The position numbers were made by a program, and so were the translations under genes. Positions 6,284-10,580 of a DNA stretch of 10,580 nt are shown piece after piece (position 1 is the first letter of the stretch; every line of letters begins with the position of its first letter). The stretch comes from Deferribacteraceae bacterium UBA1873 (GTDB lineage: Bacteria; Chrysiogenota; Deferribacteres; Deferribacterales; Flexistipitaceae), in NCBI GenBank assembly GCA_002338145.1, contig DDHP01000033.1, positions 1 through 10,580 on the forward strand, given 5' to 3'. Under the pieces are notes generated by a model. The model had not been told where the DNA came from and searched no databases. It was given only the letters and a program-made list of their open reading frames with translations.

Positions 6284-6941
6284 AATATTTTATTGTGAAT
6301 GCGCTGTTTGCAATGATTTGATAGATGTAGGTTCATATCTCTGTGGCAGTTGTATAAAAAAACTTCCATATGTAAAAAATGTCTGTTTTTCCTGCGGTTA
6401 TCCTCTTGAAGTGGAAACTGTTTATTGCAGGAACTGCTTTAACAAAAATAACTATGATTTTTTATATATTCCGTTCTGGTATACAGGTGTTATAAAGAAA
6501 TTACTCAAGGATATAAAATTCAGATATGGGGTCAGGGAAATTTATTTTTTAAAAGAGTTAGTTCCTCTTTTGAACTATAATTTTTTAAAATATGATGTTG
6601 TAGTCCCCGTTCCTTCCCACATTATCAGAAAGCTGAGAAGATTCAGACATCCTGTTGATATAATTTCTGCTGCTTTGGCAGATAAATATAATATACCCAA
6701 AAAAGACGTATTGGTGAGGCGTAAAAATACAGAGTATCAGTGGCAGTTGAAAAAGAAAAACAGGGAGACTAACCTGAAAAATGCAATCGGACTTAAAACC
6801 AGCGTTTACAAATTGAACATTTTACTTATTGATGATATACTTACTACAGGTAGTACAATAAATGAATGTGCAAGGGTGCTAAAAAAGGGTGGCGCAAGTA
6901 AGGTTGATTGTTTTGTCCTTTCGAAAGGGGTTTTTATATGA
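6261..6941 (+). CDS. comF: ComF-family phosphoribosyltransferase-like protein
   Basis: ComF proteins have zinc-binding N-termini joined to a type I phosphoribosyltransferase fold and are needed for DNA uptake in Bacillus and Haemophilus; their exact reaction is unresolved. The 226-residue protein carries two C-x2-C-x10-C-x2-C fingers (Cys14/17/28/31 and Cys42/45/56/59). It then has VVPVPSH (113-119), the family motif RETNLKNA (168-175) and the PRPP loop LLIDDILTTGST (188-199). The only in-frame start that keeps the first finger is GTG at 6261, inside gpmI, with no clear Shine-Dalgarno. Translation is therefore probably coupled to gpmI. The stop overlaps the next ATG as ATGA. No other competence genes are visible, so a role in transformation versus nucleotide or recombination metabolism is open. 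Confidence 0.9.
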   Translation: MSHCLLNEIFYCECAVCNDLIDVGSYLCGSCIKKLPYVKNVCFSCGYPLEVETVYCRNCFNKNNYDFLYIPFWYTGVIKKLLKDIKFRYGVREIYFLKELVPLLNYNFLKYDVVVPVPSHIIRKLRRFRHPVDIISAALADKYNIPKKDVLVRRKNTEYQWQLKKKNRETNLKNAIGLKTSVYKLNILLIDDILTTGSTINECARVLKKGGASKVDCFVLSKGVFI

Positions 6942-8284
6942 ATGTACAATGGAAAGATTTTTTTAAACGTTTTGCCAAATATACTGATATGTTTGATTTT
7001 TTTATTTTGGAGACTGACAGTAACAATTTCTATTATTTCACTAAACAAGAGTTTCTGGAATATAGAATACCCGATACAATCAAAGATAATTTGTACAGGG
7101 ATGATGTTGCTGTATCCTTTTTTAAAAAAGATAGCAAGGTTTTCATATTTTATTTCTTAAGAGTTACTATAGACGATACAAAACTGGTCATTGTTTTTCA
7201 GGATGATAACAAAAGGAATAGAGTGACTGCTTTTTTGCAGGGCTTACTGGAATTTAGTTCACTGAATCTTACAGAATTAAATCAGCTGGAAAAAGAAATA
7301 GAGTTTCTTAGAGAAGAACTGGAAGAATGTGAAAAAGAGGTGACTGTTCTTGATGACAAAAGACTAAGTTATGAAGAGGAAATTAACAGCAAAAACATTG
7401 AAATAGAAAGTTTAAGTGAGAGTGTGTCTGTATTGAAAAACAGCAGGCAAAAAATGCTGAAACTTATTGATGGATTAAATAATCCTCTTTTTTCTATTGA
7501 TCTGGAATATGAATTGGTTAATATAAACCGTGCTGTGGGAGAATTTGTAGGTAATAGCAATTTACCACAATTTATCGGTAGTAAATGTTACAAGATGATT
7601 TATAATTTTGAAGATATCTGCTCCTGGTGCCCCCTTAATAAAGTAATAGCAGAAAAACAGTCTTACAATCAGCATATTGAAGTTAACATGAATGGGGAGG
7701 AATATGTTTTTGAACAAGTTATGTATCCAATTTTTGATTCCGAGGGGAACGTAATTGAGGCTGGTGAGTTTCTAAATGATATTACTGAACAGTATCATCT
7801 TGTTAAATCTTTGGAAAAATCCCAACAAAAAATCAAAAAAATATCCAAAGATAGAGTAAACAGTCTTAATGAAGTTAGCTCCCTTAAAAAGGCATACGAT
7901 GAGCTTTATCAAGAATATGAAAAATCCCAGGCAAGGATTAAAAAATTAAACAAAACACTGGAAAAAATTCTTGAGCAAGACAGCACAAAAGATTTTCTTC
8001 GACTGAAAAATGAAAATAAAGAATTAAAAATTAAGATAGATAAGCTTAATAAGATAGTTAATAATTACAAAAGATTGATGGAAAAAGATTCCACGCGGAT
8101 GGAAGATCTGGCTAAAAGGTCAGTATTTGCTATCGAGAGAATGACAAACATTATAAGTAACAGGAAAAAAATTGAGGACAAGGATTTGAAAAATATTTTT
8201 AACTTTATCAATGGTCAGATAGATTCTTTGAAAAATATGTTAAATAAAAAGGAGGAAGAAAATGGCAGTGAAAGTAGCGATTAA
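6938..8284 (+). CDS. PAS-domain coiled-coil protein without recognisable output domain
   Basis: I do not recognise a named family. The 448-residue protein appears soluble. Region 1-103 is an unassigned alpha/beta domain, possibly PAS- or GAF-like (FFILETDSNNFYYF, KLVIVFQDD). Residues about 110-178 form a Glu-rich coiled coil. About 176-287 is a PAS domain beginning IDGLNNPLFSIDLEYELVNI and ending FLNDITEQ. About 288-385 is a second, Lys/Glu-rich coiled coil, followed by a short helical end. The PAS core has Cys217, Cys228 and Cys231 in KCYKMI and ICSWCPL, a pattern common in PAS domains of anaerobes that may bind metal or sense redox state. There is no kinase, GGDEF, EAL, HTH or receiver domain. 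The ATG at 6938 (ribosome site AAAGGGG) overlaps the comF stop; an in-frame TTG at 6908 is less likely. The end overlaps gap by 23 bases and carries the gap ribosome binding site. It may be a scaffold or regulator of the flanking genes, which is inference. Confidence 0.85.
   Translation: MNVQWKDFFKRFAKYTDMFDFFILETDSNNFYYFTKQEFLEYRIPDTIKDNLYRDDVAVSFFKKDSKVFIFYFLRVTIDDTKLVIVFQDDNKRNRVTAFLQGLLEFSSLNLTELNQLEKEIEFLREELEECEKEVTVLDDKRLSYEEEINSKNIEIESLSESVSVLKNSRQKMLKLIDGLNNPLFSIDLEYELVNINRAVGEFVGNSNLPQFIGSKCYKMIYNFEDICSWCPLNKVIAEKQSYNQHIEVNMNGEEYVFEQVMYPIFDSEGNVIEAGEFLNDITEQYHLVKSLEKSQQKIKKISKDRVNSLNEVSSLKKAYDELYQEYEKSQARIKKLNKTLEKILEQDSTKDFLRLKNENKELKIKIDKLNKIVNNYKRLMEKDSTRMEDLAKRSVFAIERMTNIISNRKKIEDKDLKNIFNFINGQIDSLKNMLNKKEEENGSESSD
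8250..8255 (+). promoter_or_regulatory. Strong ribosome binding site of gap, inside the PAS gene
   Basis: AGGAGG lies six bases before the gap ATG and sits within the Lys-Glu-rich last codons of the PAS gene. It fixes the gap start and is the best match to the 16S anti-Shine-Dalgarno in the operon apart from the dksA-like gene. It would give gap high translation independent of its upstream neighbour. Confidence 0.85.
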
Positions 8285-9260
8285 CGGTTTTGGAAGAATA
8301 GGTAGGTGTGCATTACGGGCAGCATGGCAAAAAGGACTTGATGTGGATTTTGTTGCAATTAATGATTTAACTGATGCGGCTACTCTTGCCCATCTGTTAA
8401 AATATGACTCTGTGCATGGCACAGCAGATCTTGATATTTCTCATACTGATGACGCTATTACCGTTAACGGTAAAAAAATAAATGTTTTTGCACAAAAAGA
8501 TCCGGGAAATTTGCCATGGAAAGATTTGGGTGTGGATGTTGTTATTGAGTCTACGGGGCTTTTCAGGAAGCGCCAGGATGCGGAAAAACATTTAAAAGCC
8601 GGTGCCAAGAAAGTTTTGATAACAGCACCCGCTGAGAATCCCGATATCACTGTAAACATTGGTGTAAATTTTCAAAAATATGATAAAGATAATCATCATA
8701 TTGTATCCAATGCATCCTGTACAACAAATTGTCTTTCTCCTGTGGCAAAAGTACTTAATGATAATTTTGGTATTGTGAACGGTTTGATGACAACAGTTCA
8801 TTCATATACCAATGACCAAAAAATTCTTGATTTACCTCACAAAGATATCAGAAGGGCAAGAGCGGCAGCAGTTTCCATGATTCCAACTTCCACCGGAGCA
8901 GCTAAAGCTGTAGGGCTTGTCTTGCCAGAACTTAAGGGCAAACTTGACGGAATTGCTATTAGGGTTCCTACACCTAATGTCTCTATTGTAGATTTTAGCT
9001 GTGTTCTGCAGCAAAATGTTTCAAAAGAAGAAATTAATGCGGCTGTAAGAAAAGCTGCAGAAAATGAAATGAAAGGGATTTTGCTTTATACGGAAGAAGA
9101 ACTGGTTTCTGTGGATTATAACGGAAATCCGTATTCTTCAATTTTTGATTCCTCTTTGACTAAAGTTATGGATGGTAACCATGTTAAGGTTTTTAGCTGG
9201 TATGACAATGAATGGGGATATTCCAACCGTGTAGCTGAACTTGCTACGATGCTTATTTAA
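8262..9260 (+). CDS. gap: Glyceraldehyde-3-phosphate dehydrogenase (type I, NAD-preferring)
   Basis: This enzyme oxidises glyceraldehyde 3-phosphate with phosphate to 1,3-bisphosphoglycerate, or runs in reverse in gluconeogenesis. The 332 residues match the tetrameric type I family. They show the dinucleotide fold INGFGRIGR (7-15), the active-site block SNASCTTNC (149-157) with nucleophile Cys153, the partner His180 in TVHSYTNDQ, phosphate-site residues TSTGAAKA (209-216), and the C-terminal WYDNEWGYSNR (313-323). The cofactor signature NDLTD (34-38) and LDLPHKD (189-195) favour NAD over NADP; photosynthetic NADP forms replace the Leu-Pro. Its start overlaps the PAS gene and pgk follows after 29 bases, the classic gap-pgk pair. 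Only one gap is visible, so whether it serves glycolysis or gluconeogenesis cannot be told. Confidence 0.98.
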   Translation: MAVKVAINGFGRIGRCALRAAWQKGLDVDFVAINDLTDAATLAHLLKYDSVHGTADLDISHTDDAITVNGKKINVFAQKDPGNLPWKDLGVDVVIESTGLFRKRQDAEKHLKAGAKKVLITAPAENPDITVNIGVNFQKYDKDNHHIVSNASCTTNCLSPVAKVLNDNFGIVNGLMTTVHSYTNDQKILDLPHKDIRRARAAAVSMIPTSTGAAKAVGLVLPELKGKLDGIAIRVPTPNVSIVDFSCVLQQNVSKEEINAAVRKAAENEMKGILLYTEEELVSVDYNGNPYSSIFDSSLTKVMDGNHVKVFSWYDNEWGYSNRVAELATMLI

Positions 9261-9289
9261 TTCAATTCGCTGGTTTTGGGGGCTCAATT

Positions 9290-10468
9290 ATGATTGAAGG
9301 TATCAAAGTTATTGATGAGATAGATTTGAAATCCAAAAGAGTGTTTGTCCGTGTGGATTTTAACGTTCCTGTTGAAGATGGTATATTGCAGGATACCACA
9401 CGTGTAGATGAGGCAATAGGTACTATCAGTTATGTTAGAAATGCAGGTGCAAAAGTGATATTGGCTTCACATTTGGGTAGACCTAAAGGCAAAGTCATGC
9501 CAGAATTTTCTTTAAAACCTGTTGCTGATTATTTGTCAGCAAATTATTTTAAAACCGAGTTTGTTGATGATATTGCCGGTGAGGTTGCTAAAGCAAAAAT
9601 TAATAACATGAATCCTGGCGATGTCCTGTTATTGGAGAATTTACGGTTTAATCCAGGTGAAGAACAAAATGATCCCGGTTTTGTCCGTAGCCTTGGCGAG
9701 CTTTGCGACATCTACATTAATGATGCATTTGGTTCGAGCCACAGAGCACATGCTTCGGTGGACGGGCTTCCCCGATTCAAAGAAGTCAAAGCTGCCGGTT
9801 TTCTTCTCAAGCGTGAGCTTGAATATTTTGATATGATAATATCCAGTCCGAAAAAACCCTTTTATGCTGTTTTGGGTGGTGCAAAAGTCAGTGATAAGAT
9901 AGGTGTGATTGATGCTTTGCTGGATAAAGTAGATAAAATTTTTATTGGTGGAGCAATGGCTTATACTTTTTTATATTCATTGGGTGTTAGTATTGGCAAT
10001 TCACTTGTGGAAAAAGACTATACCGACACTGTTCGTAAAATCGCTGATAAAGCAAAAAGAAATAACGTATCTCTTTTGTTACCTGTGGACCATTTATGTT
10101 CCGAAGAATTTGGAGGAGAGCCTGTCTATGTTGAGACAAAAAATATTCCTGAAAATTTGATGGGGCTTGATATAGGCAAAAAAACAGTTGATTTGTTTAA
10201 AAATGAAATTAGGGACGCCGAAATTATAATGTGGAACGGCCCGATGGGTGTTTTTGAATCCGATAAATACAGCAAAGGAACATTTGAAATTGCCGAATTT
10301 ATAGCCGGTTTAGATGCCATTACCGTTGTGGGTGGCGGGGATTCGGTTTGCGCTGTAAAACAAGCAGGTGTTGCTGATAAGATTAGTCATATTTCCACCG
10401 GTGGGGGCGCTTCTCTTGAACTGCTGGAAAAAACTACTCTTGTTGGGATAGAGGCATTGAAATCTTAG
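9290..10468 (+). CDS. pgk: Phosphoglycerate kinase
   Basis: This enzyme transfers phosphate between 1,3-bisphosphoglycerate and ADP, giving ATP and 3-phosphoglycerate in the glycolytic direction. At 392 residues it is a normal bacterial length. The N-terminal substrate domain has VFVRVDFNVP (18-27), the catalytic-type Arg38 (DTTRVD), SHLGRPKG (60-67) and DAFGSSHRAHAS (145-156). The C-terminal nucleotide domain has LGGAKVSDKI (195-204), MWNGPMGVFE (314-323), VVGGGDS (346-352) and the TGGGASLE phosphate loop (370-377). The usual GGDSAAA stretch reads GGDSVCA here, a mild variation. The start ATG at 9290 has only a G-rich GGGGG stretch upstream and no canonical AGGAGG, so initiation may be weaker than for gap. 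It is the last gene of the operon in view, and no clear terminator follows. Confidence 0.98.
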   Translation: MIEGIKVIDEIDLKSKRVFVRVDFNVPVEDGILQDTTRVDEAIGTISYVRNAGAKVILASHLGRPKGKVMPEFSLKPVADYLSANYFKTEFVDDIAGEVAKAKINNMNPGDVLLLENLRFNPGEEQNDPGFVRSLGELCDIYINDAFGSSHRAHASVDGLPRFKEVKAAGFLLKRELEYFDMIISSPKKPFYAVLGGAKVSDKIGVIDALLDKVDKIFIGGAMAYTFLYSLGVSIGNSLVEKDYTDTVRKIADKAKRNNVSLLLPVDHLCSEEFGGEPVYVETKNIPENLMGLDIGKKTVDLFKNEIRDAEIIMWNGPMGVFESDKYSKGTFEIAEFIAGLDAITVVGGGDSVCAVKQAGVADKISHISTGGGASLELLEKTTLVGIEALKS

Positions 10469-10527
10469 TTAGCAAAGTGGTGCGGGGGCGGCAGCAGTCT
10501 GAGACCTTTGCACAACTCTATTTAGTC
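10469..10527. other. Post-pgk G-rich patch and possible element end
   Basis: A G-rich block (10478-10496, including GGGGGCGG) stands out against the AT-rich surroundings. It is flanked by GCAAAG (10472-10477) and CTTTGC (10506-10511), exact reverse complements 28 bases apart. No T-run follows, so I do not call it a terminator. The string TGAGACC (10500-10506) recurs at 10569-10575. This could be the edge of an insertion-type or repeat element, with no transposase in view. Confidence 0.3.
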
Positions 10528-10548
10528 ATGCTGAATTTATTTCAGCAT
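10528..10548. repeat. REP-like palindrome, complete copy
   Basis: ATGCTGAA (10528-10535) and TTCAGCAT (10541-10548) are perfect reverse complements around TTTAT. With its flanks, TAGTC before and CTAA after, it resembles a palindrome of the type GTCATGCTGAA...TTCAGCATCT that I recall as dispersed in intergenic regions of many anaerobes and Bacteroidetes. There is no T-tract on either side, so terminator function is doubtful, although a stem here could protect the 3' end of the pgk message. Confidence 0.6.
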
Positions 10549-10569
10549 CTAATTATATCAGTAAGTTAT

Positions 10570-10580
10570 GAGACCCTGAA
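10570..10580. repeat. Truncated second REP-like arm, inverted orientation
   Basis: GAGACCCTGAA runs into the window edge. It has the shape of the reverse-strand start of the preceding palindrome (AGATGCTGAA on the complement), with ACCCTGAA as the presumed left arm. The right arm is outside the window, so this is a prediction only. Confidence 0.3.

Noticed and set aside
6908..6937. Upstream TTG start for the PAS protein
   Set aside because: It would overlap comF by 34 bases without a Shine-Dalgarno; ATG at 6938 has AAAGGGG and the common ATGA overlap.
10472..10511. Rho-independent terminator of pgk
   Set aside because: The outer stem is only six base pairs around a 28-base interior, with no T-run on either strand.

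Overview
The window is a chromosomal stretch of an AT-rich bacterium (roughly one third G+C by eye). Outer-membrane-type lipoprotein sorting, a DksA-like protein, and the run rlmH - dksA-like - gpmI - comF - PAS protein - gap - pgk fit an anaerobic Gram-negative lineage. My best guess is the Deferribacteres (Flexistipes/Deferribacter-like), inferred from general familiarity and not shown by any marker gene here. Almost all of the DNA is coding, and no intergenic stretch exceeds about 225 bases.

Left part, minus strand. An OmpR/PhoB-type response regulator (1143-1796) is followed by a membrane sensor histidine kinase (3-1106), forming a two-component operon. Its apparent promoter lies so close to the regulator's ATG that the message may be leaderless. 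Upstream is a 107-residue protein of unknown function (1942-2265), with its own consensus -35 box, a strong Shine-Dalgarno, a GTG start and a terminator hairpin whose loop holds the stop codon. Further upstream, a LOG-family phosphoribohydrolase-like gene (2997-3668) is followed two bases later by a lipoprotein gene of unknown function (2356-2994).

Middle. The region 3669-3893 separates the two divergent halves. It carries the probable promoter and a possibly structured leader for the plus-strand operon.

Right part, plus strand. Seven tightly packed genes run from 3894 to 10468: rlmH (23S rRNA pseudouridine methyltransferase), a DksA/TraR zinc-finger protein, gpmI (cofactor-independent phosphoglycerate mutase), a ComF-family phosphoribosyltransferase-like protein, a PAS/coiled-coil protein with no recognisable output domain, gap (glyceraldehyde-3-phosphate dehydrogenase) and pgk (phosphoglycerate kinase). 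gpmI/comF, comF/PAS and PAS/gap overlap by 23, 4 and 23 bases. Three consecutive-pathway enzymes of lower glycolysis/gluconeogenesis are therefore linked, probably by translational coupling, to a putative DNA-uptake or nucleotide-related protein and an undescribed PAS protein.

Right edge. The 112 bases after pgk hold a G-rich patch, a perfect 8-bp palindrome resembling a widely dispersed REP-like repeat, and what looks like the first arm of a second, inverted copy cut by the window edge. I found no rRNA, tRNA, CRISPR array or intact mobile element. Most of the window is ordinary housekeeping. The least explained items are the PAS/coiled-coil protein, the LOG-lipoprotein pair and the rlmH leader.
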